From positions 152,888 through 189,117 of the forward strand of contig BLXT01005881.1 in NCBI GenBank assembly GCA_019648995.1: 36,230 nucleotides of DNA, written 5' to 3'. The position numbers and the translations under genes were made by a program. This document shows, piece by piece, positions 35,001-36,230 of this stretch (position 1 is its first letter; every line of letters begins with the position of its first letter). The notes under the pieces are model-generated. The model ran no database searches. It worked only from the letters and a program-made list of their open reading frames with translations, and was not told the DNA's origin. Source of the stretch: Plakobranchus ocellatus. Lineage: Eukaryota > Mollusca > Gastropoda > Plakobranchidae.

Positions 35001-35968
35001 CCATTTAAGATTTTTTAATGTCAATCAATTCACACTTGTTTTCCATAGGTGCCCAGTAGCCCACCTCCTTTGACTGGACCAATTGCCCGCCGCCTAAGCA
35101 TCAGTGCGTCCATCACTGGGGAGGAAGGGCTACTGTCATGTGTGCTTCCAGAGGATCTTCTTGTAGAAATTTTAGCAGAAAGATTGCAAGTGAGTTTAGA
35201 AGAAGCAATAATGCAATTTCCATTTTTAACTATTTTTTTTTTGTTTTTTGCTTGTAGTGGAAAAAAAAGAAGATAGGCTTTTAACCTAAGGCAAAAATGA
35301 GTATATAGTATATATCTGTTTTGAAAGATTCTAAAGTATTTTTGAAAAATGTTTTTGCTGTATAAGGAATTTGAGATTAGAGCTGATAAATAACAAGAAA
35401 GACCTGTTGCTAAAAAAGGTGAATTCAGAATTGATATGCAAGAAAATTTACTTGTGATGCTTAATTGTTTTGCATCCCATCAGTCCCATCAGTAATAGCA
35501 CAAGTCCAATGAAGATTATTGCTAGTGTATGCAATGTTTAATGGAAATGCATCTTATGGTGACAGATTCTCAATCAACATCTCTTACTCTCTGTAGATTC
35601 TCAATAAAAGTCGATATTATAAGGATCATCCTTTATTTAAAAAGGCTAAGTAGGCCAAGTTAGAGTCGTAAGTTGTCAGGATATAATTATGTCCCTATAA
35701 ATTTTTGTTGTAACATTTTTTTTTTTTTAATTACAGCTTTGAGCTCAGTCAATGAAAAGCATTATTATTACTTTTTTTTAACAGCTGAATGATTGCCATC
35801 GTGGTGTTATTTTTGATGGATTGGAAACCCTTTTCTCCCAAACCATGACCACTGCGGCCAATGCAATCCTCAAAGCGCTCAACAACCGGCGTTTCATATT
35901 TTTTGCCACTCTCAAATTAGACTACAATGTTCTCAAAGAACAAGAAAAAAAAGCTCTGGAGGAGAAAG
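276..35968 (+). CDS. HYDIN: HYDIN orthologue, internal part, 35 exons; both ends outside the window
   Basis: HYDIN is a giant structural protein of motile-cilium axonemes. In mammals and Chlamydomonas it forms part of the C2b projection of the central pair, and its loss stiffens ciliary beating and causes hydrocephalus or primary ciliary dyskinesia. The call rests on collinear similarity, exon by exon, to the human protein as I remember it. Landmarks in order include VVGPTF, LVVDVE.VGEE, VSFDP-type ASH strands, NKGRR, CHAIIG, LDFGYV.LG.VRTH, RVKNLP, GQGLEPRLEF, FPIEFYSLEFD, NTLLLPPR, ISRHLGID-like AIARHLGIDL and the P-loop GAPMSGKT. The 35 exons are joined by GT-AG introns with consistent phases and give 1897 uninterrupted codons. 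The fragment holds about ten ASH domains, an acidic insert and the adenylate-kinase-like domain. Neither promoter, start codon, stop codon nor poly-A site is present. Individual exons are listed separately. Confidence 0.96.
528..576. repeat. interrupted (CAT)n microsatellite
   Basis: Repeated CAT/ATC triplets with TT and TG interruptions in the intron between exons 1 and 2. The same tract read in reverse produces a methionine-rich artefactual open frame. Confidence 0.9.
979..1179 (+). CDS. HYDIN: HYDIN exon 2 of window
   Basis: Acceptor TTTTTTGCAG, donor GTAAGT; phase 0 at both ends, 67 codons (residues 29-95). It encodes the middle of the first ASH domain: the N-T-S-L-V-P strand, LRVPGDG, and then KEFEIVPANGVIPPQSEIK. 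The I-P-x-x-G-x-I-P-P-x-S pattern is the usual late strand of an ASH/MSP fold. The segment between LRVPGDG and KEFEI is the least conserved part. Confidence 0.94.
1405..1615. repeat. Tandem duplication, two copies of about 105 bp
   Basis: Copy A is 1405-1510 and copy B is 1511-1615, head to tail without spacer. Both start CTTTCTAATCC and end TTTGCCAATAAATCT. They share long blocks such as ATTAGACAAATCTGTTTTGCT and differ at roughly a dozen positions, so the duplication is not recent. Intronic. Confidence 0.93.
2102..2586. repeat. Long GA-rich purine tract in the exon 2-3 intron
   Basis: About 485 bases almost entirely A and G on the + strand, mixing GAGA runs with imperfect AAAGAGAG and GGAGGA units and only scattered T or C. 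The remaining parts of this 2.4-kb intron (1180-2101 and 2587-3547) are AT-rich with no coding signal, apart from the tandem duplication. The apparent open frames across the tract are low-complexity artefacts. Confidence 0.95.
3548..3654 (+). CDS. HYDIN: HYDIN exon 3 of window
   Basis: Acceptor CTTTACAG, donor GTAGTT; starts in phase 0 and ends with two bases of a split arginine codon. It encodes residues 96-131, VTVNLVPN then LALVVDVERVGEEIMALPIS. This is the closing strands of the first ASH domain and is very close to the human sequence (LALVVDVE.xGEE). The following 297-base intron is AT-rich and featureless. Confidence 0.94.
3952..4141 (+). CDS. HYDIN: HYDIN exon 4 of window
   Basis: Acceptor CCTCAACAG, then one base completes the arginine, followed by AMVPDISNLTPVLNYGRCFL. 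It encodes residues 131-194 and opens the second ASH domain; the YGRCFLRHPYE segment matches the human FGHCFLKYPYE. The donor GTGATT after 4141 is weaker than most, but the frame runs cleanly into exon 5. The 339-base intron that follows contains nothing I recognise. Confidence 0.92.
4481..4597 (+). CDS. HYDIN: HYDIN exon 5 of window
   Basis: Acceptor TTCTTCTGCAG, donor GTGAGT; phase 0 at both ends, 39 codons (residues 195-233). It starts GILAPHSVTDVPLLIKA and ends VQIFGSQSQPI, the last strands of the second ASH domain (human IFGSQDPP). The 1.1-kb intron after it (4598-5697) is AT-rich with poly-A tracts; I see no further exon or element there. Confidence 0.93.
5698..5850 (+). CDS. HYDIN: HYDIN exon 6 of window
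   Basis: Acceptor ATATTTGCAG, donor GTAATA; phase 0, 51 codons (residues 234-284). It encodes GEGPVVNVSPLALDWGDVAV and SNESFIPAQFTAHM, the front half of the third ASH domain. The GEGPV strand and the N-x-S-F-I-P-A turn are HYDIN hallmarks. The 1.2-kb intron that follows has a TA microsatellite near 6127-6156 and a 12-base G run at 6642-6653. Confidence 0.94.
6127..6156. repeat. (TA)n-rich tract
   Basis: Short alternating TA run (ACATATATATATATATTATATAA) in the exon 6-7 intron. Confidence 0.8.
6642..6653. repeat. Poly-G run
   Basis: Twelve consecutive G in an otherwise AT-rich intron. A homopolymer of this kind is prone to sequencing and assembly length error. Confidence 0.85.
7052..7155 (+). 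CDS. HYDIN: HYDIN exon 7 of window
   Basis: Acceptor TGTGTTTCAG, donor GTAGGT; starts in phase 0 and ends with two bases of a split arginine codon. It encodes residues 285-319, LRPHTVFRVSPCEGLIPPEQ and LTLTVTANLDD, the back half of the third ASH domain (human IEPNEGMVPPE...LTANLND). There is no in-frame ATG-led open frame here, so it is easily missed; splice signals and homology define it. The 323-base intron after it is AT-rich only. Confidence 0.92.
7479..7613 (+). CDS. HYDIN: HYDIN exon 8 of window
   Basis: Acceptor TTTGTTTGAAG, donor GTGAAA; phase 2 at both ends. It encodes residues 319-364. FQDKLQINFLDSQ is followed by IPLQAYGKGTTIVSDPPLGP, aligning with human VQASGTGSTIVSDKPFAP. This is the interdomain edge between the third and fourth ASH domains. 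The next intron (7614-8631) holds a C/T-rich stretch and a CTGATGA motif, described separately. Confidence 0.93.
8065..8400. other. C/T-rich intronic stretch
   Basis: A stretch rich in C and T on the + strand (repeated CTCC, CCCTT, TTTCTCC words) inside the exon 8-9 intron. It is open in two overlapping frames, but the predicted peptides are low complexity (Pro/Leu/Phe/Ser) without a known fold. It lacks the splice context and homology of the neighbouring exons, so I treat it as non-coding intron, possibly an old repeat. Confidence 0.5.
8632..8773 (+). CDS. HYDIN: HYDIN exon 9 of window
   Basis: Acceptor CTTTTTTCTAG, donor GTAAGG; the first base completes a serine codon and the exon ends in phase 0. 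It encodes residues 364-411: LSKHFKLTNKGRRLQQLVWL, then a lysine-rich stretch KAKKEKLRNSND. The LTNKGRR.QQL.W segment is nearly identical to human HYDIN (LINKGRRIQQLFW). The 320-base intron after it carries no recognisable feature. Confidence 0.94.
9094..9212 (+). CDS. HYDIN: HYDIN exon 10 of window
   Basis: Acceptor CCTACTCAG, donor GTAAGT; starts in phase 0 and ends with GG of a split glycine. It encodes residues 412-451. A Gln/Pro/Ala linker is followed by PIFQLTPNRMELQPGDSVDF, the strand pair that resumes the fourth ASH domain after its loop (human VFHLHPASMELYPGQAIDV). The following 1.06-kb intron (9213-10271) is AT-rich with no further exon that I can support. Confidence 0.92.
10272..10422 (+). 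CDS. HYDIN: HYDIN exon 11 of window
   Basis: Acceptor CTTTATACCAG, donor GTAGCG; completes the glycine and ends in phase 0. It encodes residues 451-501, including TVKETIVCHAIIGRTGGKTP and VKAEFVEPLLNFSTKCAFF. VCHAIIG and the EF.xPL..xS.K strand match human HYDIN. It ends the fourth ASH domain and starts the fifth. It has no ATG-led open frame of its own. Confidence 0.94.
10982..11172. repeat. Degenerate 39-bp tandem array of acceptor-like units ending at exon 12
   Basis: Five diverged units at a spacing of 38-40 bases. Each has a T-rich stretch, an ACC/ACATCC word and, in four of the five, a CAG: ATCCTACAG (ends 11016), ATCCCATAATG (near 11055, no AG), CTCCAACAG (ends 11094), ATCCTGCAG (ends 11132) and ATCACACAG (ends 11172). 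The last is the acceptor that fits exon 12. The array lies wholly in the intron and abuts the exon. Confidence 0.7.
11173..11307 (+). CDS. HYDIN: HYDIN exon 12 of window
   Basis: Acceptor CATCACACAG, donor GTGAGT; phase 0 at both ends, 45 codons (residues 502-546). It encodes EPGDELHVEQKQLVMNNVSS followed by LPLTVGLKLAYPFSM, the central strands of the fifth ASH domain (human LAIKNISTLPVNLLL). The reading frame stays open upstream through the acceptor at 11094, so a form 26 codons longer is possible. The next intron (11308-11948) contains poly-T runs only. Confidence 0.93.
11949..12077 (+). CDS. HYDIN: HYDIN exon 13 of window
   Basis: Acceptor GCTATTTTAG, donor GTAAGT; phase 0, 43 codons (residues 547-589). 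It encodes LVIEFDPKFKDDCHIRTIDE and ILHITYKEHPHI, the closing strands of the fifth ASH domain (human LIKFDPSYRNDL...ILAIKYVEHPQ). The 586-base intron following is AT-rich and unremarkable. Confidence 0.94.
12664..12798 (+). CDS. HYDIN: HYDIN exon 14 of window
   Basis: Acceptor ACATATCAG, donor GTAATG; phase 0, 45 codons (residues 590-634). It encodes LRGEVYFPNLEFEKSVVDFG and CILNDTEVTRYINITNNSPM, one of the best conserved stretches in the window (human LRGEVHYPNLSFETKELDFGCILNDTE in shortened form). It opens the sixth ASH domain, which exons 15-17 then interrupt. The following intron (12799-13279) has no visible element. Confidence 0.95.
13280..13564 (+). CDS. HYDIN: HYDIN exon 15 of window: ASH strand plus acidic insert
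   Basis: Acceptor GCATTACTTAG, donor GTAAGT; phase 0, 95 codons (residues 635-729), the longest exon here. It begins VRYKWSFLVGN, the strand after exon 14 (human KFRWFFLV). A basic linker follows, and then a Glu-rich low-complexity region with a run of nine Glu and further E/D clusters to its end. This is predicted to be disordered and replaces the non-acidic loop of the vertebrate protein. GAA/GAG codons are mixed, so it is not a pure DNA repeat. The next intron has a G run and a two-base N. Confidence 0.93.
13616..13635. other. 16-base poly-G with adjacent NN
   Basis: Sixteen G at 13616-13631, then AA and two undetermined bases at 13634-13635, inside the exon 15-16 intron. This is probably a sequencing problem at the homopolymer and does not affect the coding frame. 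Confidence 0.9.
13930..14034 (+). CDS. HYDIN: HYDIN exon 16 of window (disordered insert)
   Basis: Acceptor ACCTTAATAG, donor GTAAAG; phase 0, 35 codons (residues 730-764). It encodes a hydrophilic Asp/Lys/Ser-rich segment, NPSQDNVKKTETDDNK to SRPDSPVDIDMPEK, with no recognised domain. It is part of the insert between strands of the sixth ASH domain. It is supported by splice sites, frame continuity and composition rather than by clear homology. The 2.45-kb intron after it has a GC-rich repeat-like element near 15000. Confidence 0.8.
14998..15125 (+). repeat. GC-rich SINE-like or tRNA-like element (tentative)
   Basis: A sharply GC-richer block in an AT-rich intron. GGTTCAAGTCC at 15104-15114 is a full match to the RNA polymerase III B box. 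Upstream are three small perfect or near-perfect hairpins: stems at 15024-15028/15035-15039, 15053-15057/15069-15073 and 15081-15087/15093-15099. A possible A-box-like TGGGTGTGAGCATTGG begins near 15008, but its distance to the B box (about 95 bases) is longer than in a tRNA. No target-site duplication or tail was identified. Confidence 0.4.
15540..16340. other. Intronic region of raised GC content, origin unknown
   Basis: Unlike the flanking intron this stretch has several G/C-rich patches (for example around 15580-15640, 15950-16020, 16100-16180 and 16310-16370) and few long A/T runs. No long open frame, splice pair or known repeat family could be assigned. It could be old transposon sequence. 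Confidence 0.35.
16484..16672 (+). CDS. HYDIN: HYDIN exon 17 of window (end of acidic insert)
   Basis: Acceptor TTTGTATTCAG, donor GTAAGC; phase 0, 63 codons (residues 765-827). It starts GQLDEEEKSDNEEKEKDREQ, continues with a serine-rich SVLGSRLSLRMDEDE segment and ends EIGIEE. The human protein ends its corresponding insert with SIGIEE directly before VFDILP, so the exon 17/18 boundary is well anchored. The first part is charged and likely disordered or helical. Confidence 0.93.
17032..17061. repeat. (TG)n microsatellite
   Basis: About 15 TG/GT dinucleotides in the exon 17-18 intron, followed by a short G-rich stretch (GGTGGAGGGAGGGGGAGG). No coding signal in this intron. Confidence 0.93.
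17357..17566 (+). CDS. HYDIN: HYDIN exon 18 of window
   Basis: Acceptor TTTCCTTAG, donor GTGAGT; phase 0, 70 codons (residues 828-897). It encodes VFDILPLYGCLQPGDTEQVT, FTFYGHADI and EVEGGPTYELKMTGEASLVE, highly similar to human HYDIN (VFDILPLFGVLQP; CEVEGGPTYE; GEASLV). It completes the sixth ASH domain after the acidic insert and starts the seventh. The next intron (17567-18758) is mostly AT-rich with a modestly GC-richer patch near 18050-18180. Confidence 0.96.
18759..18896 (+). CDS. HYDIN: HYDIN exon 19 of window
   Basis: Acceptor CTTTTGACAG, donor GTAGGC; phase 0, 46 codons (residues 898-943). It encodes VATSSITLINTGKVGFQFSA and a proline-containing loop, LPGQPVMVPHS. The L-x-N-T-G-K-V-G-F strand is identical in type to human HYDIN and belongs to the seventh ASH domain. 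Confidence 0.94.
19903..20071. other. Assembly gap (169 N) after a poly-A run
   Basis: Undetermined bases inside the exon 19-20 intron, immediately after a 23-base A run starting at 19880. The poly-A may be the tail of an unassembled retroelement or simply the sequence that stopped the assembly. Exons 19 and 20 are in matching phase, so no missing exon is required. Confidence 0.98.
20269..20401 (+). CDS. HYDIN: HYDIN exon 20 of window
   Basis: Acceptor CTTGCATCTAG, donor GTGAGT; starts in phase 0 and ends with one base of a split glycine. It encodes residues 944-988: GYIEPFKEQEIELKFLPGMP, then FRKTFQIQVAHFEPDSISLS. It closes the seventh ASH domain (human VYYLPGVPEVFKRSFQIQIAHL in pattern). 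The following 943-base intron (20402-21344) shows poly-A/T runs only. Confidence 0.95.
21345..21595 (+). CDS. HYDIN: HYDIN exon 21 of window
   Basis: Acceptor TTTGTGTCTAG, donor GTGAGA; two bases complete the glycine and the exon ends in phase 0 (residues 988-1071). It begins GVFPRVSLDLPR, the usual GEG.FP strand between HYDIN ASH domains (human GEGIFPQICLDLPR). It continues into a variable, mostly charged linker with EQEARANLAVQQLKMLTL, VVNVDENGTEIDD and MGLIMEEAQ. The linker is less conserved than the flanking domains. Confidence 0.92.
21596..24720. other. 3.1-kb intron between exons 21 and 22
   Basis: The largest intron in the window: AT-rich, with many poly-A/T runs, a TA-rich patch near 21931-21950 and a short GC-richer patch at 22050-22120. 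I found no frame with both splice sites and HYDIN-like sequence. Because the neighbouring exons encode a poorly conserved linker and both meet it in phase 0, a small lineage-specific exon here cannot be excluded. Confidence 0.7.
22051..22115. repeat. (ATC)n run followed by a short perfect hairpin
   Basis: Five ATC triplets (22051-22066) run into GGTACC and then TGTCTG-GAA-CAGACA (22074-22088), a perfect six-base stem with a three-base loop, followed by a GC-richer stretch to about 22115. The composition differs from the surrounding intron and suggests a fragment of a repeat family, but I cannot name one. Confidence 0.4.
24721..24864 (+). CDS. HYDIN: HYDIN exon 22 of window (variable linker)
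   Basis: Acceptor AACTTTTTAAG, donor GTTTCC (weak); phase 0 at both ends, 48 codons (residues 1072-1119). It encodes a Ser/Thr/Lys-rich segment: VTKQGEVSPKITGATKSVSG, then SKSLSFKESRTVTFDDHVSV and QEEEAK. It is hydrophilic and probably disordered. It has no ATG-led open frame and no vertebrate counterpart that I recall. Support is the open frame, the splice signals and coding-like composition. As a 144-base phase-0 exon it could be skipped without breaking the frame. Confidence 0.75.
25301..25550. mobile_element. MITE-like foldback element with 34-bp terminal inverted repeats
   Basis: Arm 1 (25301-25334) begins ATATCGTCATGGTGCTGCC and arm 2 (25517-25550) is its reverse complement at 33 of 34 positions. 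The 182 bases between them are AT-rich with no transposase. Just inside the arms the similarity continues weakly. If the true ends are TCGTCATGG...CCATGACGA, each is flanked by TA (25302-25303 and 25548-25549), as expected for a TA target-site duplication. Size and structure fit a non-autonomous DNA transposon in the exon 22-23 intron. Confidence 0.85.
26722..26945 (+). CDS. HYDIN: HYDIN exon 23 of window
   Basis: Acceptor ATATTCCTCAG, donor GTAGGG; starts in phase 0 and ends with AA of a split lysine (residues 1120-1194). It starts ERDPTELELQLEIERLAVRD, matching the human segment in which a glutamate-rich stretch precedes an amphipathic helix (EVERLIVQSYV). A polar linker follows with NGQIALQPAASNLTVITSDS. 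The open frame extends upstream into the intron, but the AG at 26720-26721 fits exon 22. The intron before it contains the MITE and no other feature that I can name. Confidence 0.93.
27208..27481 (+). CDS. HYDIN: HYDIN exon 24 of window
   Basis: Acceptor AAATTATCAG, donor GTAAGC; one base completes the lysine and the exon ends in phase 0 (residues 1194-1285). It encodes a nearly complete ASH domain: PDYLLDFGYVVLGTVRTHVV, TNTGWFPVSF, LELDRVKNLPG, VSFDPRAANLHLGAVEVVLP. Each block has a close human equivalent (LDFGYIILGEVRTH; ELDRVKNLP; VRFDPQSANL). It is the most strongly conserved exon in the window. Confidence 0.97.
28026..28217 (+). CDS. HYDIN: HYDIN exon 25 of window
   Basis: Acceptor ATCTTTACAG, donor GTTTGC; phase 0, 64 codons (residues 1286-1349). 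It starts IVNGPLLVLRLRAHVTMPDM, then VLEFGEVKCGECKVVTVQLH and VKCEWDST, the first half of the next ASH domain. Human HYDIN has KVTIPTM...DFATIQCGQC...LSNH...CEW. The following intron (28218-29106) is AT-rich; an apparent open frame at 28707-29177 is A-rich intron running into exon 26 in the wrong frame. Confidence 0.95.
29107..29253 (+). CDS. HYDIN: HYDIN exon 26 of window
   Basis: Acceptor CTTTCTTTAG, donor GTTAGT; phase 0, 49 codons (residues 1350-1398). It encodes LEKHVPMHLRRKIRQAKKKP, then RIFEVLPPTGVLMPGQRVNV and QVKFMPTEE, the second half of the ASH domain begun in exon 25. Human HYDIN has LEKHMPKYLRQKLR and RIFEIQPISGVLDPGEKSNVQVKF in pattern. The basic helix LRRKIRQAKKK between the strands is conserved. 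It has no ATG-led frame of its own and is masked by other-frame ORFs. The next intron (29254-29970) has no recognisable feature. Confidence 0.96.
29971..30210 (+). CDS. HYDIN: HYDIN exon 27 of window
   Basis: Acceptor TTTACACCGCCAG, donor GTAATC; phase 0, 80 codons (residues 1399-1478). It encodes KFYESRLPIRIGQSSQRLLL, CHGQGLEPRLEFERTLVEFG and FPIEFYSLEFDNQYLEEEK. GQGLEPRLEF and FPIEFYSLEFD.QYL are virtually identical to human HYDIN. This is the last ASH domain before the adenylate-kinase-like region. The open frame extends about 160 bases upstream of the acceptor by chance. Confidence 0.97.
30592..30694 (+). CDS. HYDIN: HYDIN exon 28 of window
   Basis: Acceptor TACCATTTTAG, donor GTAAGC; starts in phase 0 and ends with one base of a split glutamate (residues 1479-1513). 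It encodes VLRLMRGYDEYNTLLLPPRS and VNEKLPHELLDFYD, matching human ILRKLKGYDSYNTLLLPPR and GEKLPPEL. It has no ATG-led open frame of the usual minimum length. It links the ASH array to the charged helix of exon 29. Confidence 0.95.
30845..30943 (+). CDS. HYDIN: HYDIN exon 29 of window (charged helix)
   Basis: Acceptor TATTCCTGCAG, donor GTAAAG; phase 1 at both ends (residues 1513-1546). It encodes EQLKKLEEEEKAKAEAEAAA followed by EAEKREREEKEKE. This is an alanine/glutamate/lysine helix, probably a single alpha-helix or coiled coil. Human HYDIN has a charged Lys/Glu helix at the same place. The 150-base intron before it is the shortest in the window. Confidence 0.93.
31253..31441 (+). CDS. HYDIN: HYDIN exon 30 of window (variable linker)
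   Basis: Acceptor TTATGAATTCAG, donor GTTAGC; phase 1 at both ends (residues 1546-1609). It encodes EKEAELLAEDGELGAKPGDP, then an Ala/Pro/Thr-rich low-complexity stretch and DDPIKKEDLLE. It is probably disordered and leads into the adenylate-kinase-like domain. No clear vertebrate match in detail. The 869-base intron that follows (31442-32310) is AT-rich with nothing recognisable. Confidence 0.9.
32311..32478 (+). CDS. HYDIN: HYDIN exon 31 of window (start of adenylate-kinase-like domain)
   Basis: Acceptor TTTCAAAACAG, donor GTTTGT; phase 1 at both ends (residues 1609-1665). It encodes ITPVSAAIARHLGIDLTPEG and RNRRGIAIVVNGAPMS plus the first base of the next glycine. AIARHLGID and the RKGIAI strand are HYDIN signatures that lead into the P-loop. 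The Walker A motif GAPMSGKT (residues 1660-1667) begins at 32463 and is split after the first base of its second conserved glycine. The next intron (32479-33525) is AT-rich with no element that I can name. Confidence 0.96.
33526..33762 (+). CDS. HYDIN: HYDIN exon 32 of window (adenylate-kinase-like core)
   Basis: Acceptor TATGTTCAG, donor GTAGGA; phase 1 at both ends (residues 1665-1744). It starts by completing the Walker A glycine, then KTSTAIALAKTYEAALLTLD, GVVCDAISNGTTPAGLRARE and LCAEAARRKSEELKEAEGQE. The Walker A lysine (residue 1666) and threonine are intact, so nucleotide binding is plausible. It aligns with human GKSANAVSVAKYYNAACLSID and the GIRARELC helix. The last part is a charged, probably helical or disordered loop. 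Confidence 0.96.
34490..34626 (+). CDS. HYDIN: HYDIN exon 33 of window (loop in kinase-like domain)
   Basis: Acceptor TATGCCCTCAG, donor GTTTGG; two bases complete an alanine codon and the exon ends in phase 0 (residues 1744-1789). It encodes a Lys/Ala/Thr-rich low-complexity loop (SAVGAVAARDRKTSTAV, KEKAPVGGKTTAMNASTEG). The human protein also has a disordered Ser/Lys/His-rich stretch here, with little residue identity. Intron 33763-34489 before it has a TG-rich patch near 34198-34210 and nothing else noted. Confidence 0.88.
35049..35189 (+). CDS. HYDIN: HYDIN exon 34 of window
   Basis: Acceptor GTTTTCCATAG, donor GTGAGT; phase 0, 47 codons (residues 1790-1836). It encodes VPSSPPPLTGPIARRLSISA, then EEGLLSCVLPEDLLVEILAE and RLQ. 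Human HYDIN has SSPLPPGPIHRWLSVSPS and GLMSCVLPDELLVQILSERIQ. The CVLP-(E/D)-(D/E)-L-L-V helix corresponds to the segment before the second nucleotide-site motif of adenylate kinases. The 422-base intron preceding it shows nothing distinct. Confidence 0.96.
35785..35968 (+). CDS. HYDIN: HYDIN exon 35 of window (last visible exon)
   Basis: Acceptor TTTTTTAACAG, donor GTGAAA; starts in phase 0 and ends with one base of a split codon (residues 1837-1897). It starts LNDCHRGVIFDGLETLFSQT, continues with ANAILKALNNRRFIFFATLK and ends in a charged helix, LKEQEKKALEEK. The R-G-V-(I/V)-F-D-G-L motif is the HYDIN counterpart of the adenylate kinase GFLLDGFPR strand; the D-G is kept but the Pro-Arg is not. 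It has no ATG-led open frame. The intron after it (35969-36230) runs off the window with no further exon found. Confidence 0.95.
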
Positions 35969-36230
35969 GTGAAATTTCATTTTAATCTTGTCTTGAGTGA
36001 AATTAAAAGTGCATTTTTGATAAAGATATTTTTATTAACAGTTGTCACATCATACTCATACACATAACTGTAACCTAATCTAATCTAATCTGTATTAAAT
36101 ATTCCTTACAATGATTGACAAAATAATCAGAGTTCATCCAAATTTTCTTGGATATAAAAAGTCTGTAAAAGGTAATTGTTTATCTTGTGAATCTATGAAC
36201 ATTAATTTTTAGTTAAAAGAAGTAAAGAAA

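Noticed and set aside
1..36230. CRISPR array, bacterial operon or integrated virus
   Set aside because: No regularly spaced identical repeats, no ribosome-binding-site-led genes and no viral protein similarity; the whole window fits one intron-rich animal gene.

Overview
The window is a stretch of nuclear DNA from an animal. It carries the middle of one very large gene on the + strand, the orthologue of HYDIN (hydrocephalus-inducing protein), a giant ASH/MSP-domain protein of the central-pair apparatus of motile cilia. The DNA is AT-rich, with short exons (about 85-285 bases), GT-AG introns of 150-3125 bases, microsatellites, poly-A/T runs and assembly gaps. There is no operon structure. The protein is clearly HYDIN but diverged from the vertebrate form, so an invertebrate is likely. 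The intron texture (GA tracts, frequent TAGATCTAGA-like words) makes me lean towards a mollusc, perhaps a gastropod, at low confidence.

I could place 35 consecutive exons between 276 and 35968. Joined, they give 5693 coding bases, which is 1897 whole codons plus one split base at each end. All junction phases agree and there is no internal stop. Neither the start nor the end of the gene is in the window: exon 1 begins inside a codon and exon 35 ends inside one. From memory of the human protein (about 5,100 residues), this corresponds very roughly to residues 1450-2250. Residue numbers used below are positions in this 1897-residue spliced fragment.

Layout: exons 1-14 (276-12798) encode a run of ASH (MSP-like) immunoglobulin-fold domains. 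Exons 15-17 (13280-16672) encode a strongly acidic, low-complexity insert that interrupts one ASH domain. Exons 18-21 (17357-21595) finish that domain and encode the next. Exons 21-23 (21345-26945) form a weakly conserved linker. Exons 24-28 (27208-30694) encode more ASH domains. Exons 29-30 (30845-31441) form a charged helical and low-complexity linker. Exons 31-35 (32311-35968) encode the HYDIN adenylate-kinase-like P-loop domain, whose Walker A motif is split by an intron.

The introns hold the mobile and repeat content: a 250-bp MITE-like element with 34-bp inverted ends (25301-25550), a 105-bp tandem duplication (1405-1615), a purine tract of about 490 bases (2102-2586), a degenerate 39-bp array of 3' splice-site look-alikes ending at exon 12 (10982-11172), a GC-rich element with a Pol III B-box match (about 14998-15125), several microsatellites, and a 169-base gap (19903-20071). 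I found no second gene, RNA gene, CRISPR array or viral insertion that I could support.
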